Shown: in pieces, positions 13,923 through 14,099 of the stretch
Layout of the letters: the number at the start of each line of letters is the position of its first letter
Position numbering within the stretch: position 1 is the first letter of the stretch
Assembly: GCA_013140955.1 (NCBI GenBank)
Contig: JABFRY010000549.1
Location: 1-14,099 of the forward strand
Direction: 5' to 3'
Length of the DNA: 14,099 nucleotides
DNA from: Acidobacteriota bacterium
GTDB lineage: Bacteria > Acidobacteriota > Vicinamibacteria > Vicinamibacterales > UBA2999
The notes under the pieces: model-generated
Databases searched by the model: none
What the model was told of the DNA's origin: nothing
What the model saw: only the letters and a program-made list of their open reading frames with translations
Made by a program: the position numbers and the translations under genes

Positions 13923-13977
13923 GGCCCTGACTACAGTCGCGAGGTCGATGTGCAATCAGACAGACAACAAGGAGCGT

Positions 13978-14099
13978 ATGACTGTGGCCAGAGCTACCAG
14001 ATTCCTGCTGTGCGTGTGCCTGCTCGCGCCAGCGTTCGCCGTGCCGGCGGCCGCGGCCCAGGCCCAGGCTGGCCGGGGCACGACCGTGCGGGTGGGAGG
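13978..14099 (+). CDS. exported protein, N-terminal fragment (3' truncated)
   Basis: Only about 40 residues are visible: a short basic start (MTVARATR), a hydrophobic core 'FLLCVCLLAPAFAVPA' and a probable signal-peptidase site around 'AAAAQAQA', followed by 'GRGTTVRVG'. AAGGAG (13969-13974) lies 3 nt before ATG 13978 and 9 nt before GTG 13984, so either could be the start. The two Cys in the core do not form a clear lipobox. The mature sequence is too short to name. The upstream repeat array suggests a phosphate-related periplasmic or outer-membrane protein (binding protein, porin or phosphatase), but this is a guess. Confidence 0.75.
   Translation, partial: MTVARATRFLLCVCLLAPAFAVPAAAAQAQAGRGTTVRVG

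Larger units (their letters stand above)
13578..13977. other. 400-bp gene-free stretch
   Basis: No convincing coding frame: frames on both strands are Arg/Pro/Gly-rich shadows without family features. The first part (13578-13700) is C-rich and plain. It contains a strong hairpin at 13705-13733 and the repeat array at 13884-13922. The last 40 bp are the promoter and leader of the gene at 13978. Confidence 0.7.

Noticed and set aside
13917..13937. TTGACG/TACAGT as a sigma-70 promoter pair
   Set aside because: The spacer is only 9 bp. TTGACG fits better as the fourth unit of the 11-bp array.

Overview
This is a high-GC, gene-dense bacterial chromosome segment. Cyanobacterial-type GlgC, a membrane-fused spermidine synthase, paired GT4 glycosyltransferases and many GTG starts with GTGA/ATGA overlaps fit an Acidobacteriota (Vicinamibacteria/Luteitalea-like) genome. 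That is an impression from gene content and was not checked by phylogeny. I see no rRNA, tRNA, CRISPR or insertion sequence.

Layout. (1) 1-1863, plus strand: end of a CHAD-domain protein, a SixA-type histidine phosphatase and a YegS/diacylglycerol-kinase-type lipid kinase, the last two overlapping by 4 bp. (2) 1864-3130: a 69-residue unknown protein (plus) converges on a PhoB-like response regulator (minus). The intergenic spaces carry 11-bp-phased direct repeats that look like PHO boxes. (3) 3131-5596: an 821-residue fusion of a polytopic membrane domain and a spermidine-synthase-like domain, behind a well-formed candidate PHO-box promoter. (4) 5597-6916: a 13-bp tandem repeat, then glgC (minus). 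(5) 7149-10134: a translationally coupled three-gene operon of GT4 glycosyltransferase, small membrane protein and GT4 glycosyltransferase, preceded by a GC-rich palindrome and a possible leader peptide. (6) 10179-11273: a second, unrelated 13-bp tandem repeat, then a Tat-exported GlpQ-type glycerophosphodiester phosphodiesterase. (7) 11303-13000: an exported PhoA-family alkaline phosphatase (minus). (8) 13200-13577: CrcB/FluC fluoride channel. (9) 13578-13977: a gene-free 400 bp stretch with a strong hairpin and a four-unit 11-bp repeat array, then the first codons of an exported protein cut by the window end.

How it fits together: most genes touch phosphate or phospholipid economy. CHAD proteins are polyphosphate-associated, GlpQ and alkaline phosphatase release glycerol-phosphate and phosphate outside the cytoplasm, the lipid kinase acts on diacylglycerol-like lipids, and the first GT4 resembles the Agt/SqdX/MgtA enzymes that make glycolipids, some of which replace phospholipids when phosphate is short. 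A PhoB-like regulator sits among them, with 11-bp-phased GTnAC-type repeats next to it and before three other genes. My main proposal is that this is a phosphate-starvation island with a recognisable PHO-box grammar. It may control two unfamiliar members: the 69-residue protein and the membrane-fused spermidine-synthase-like enzyme. The repeats are visible in the sequence; the regulation is inference.
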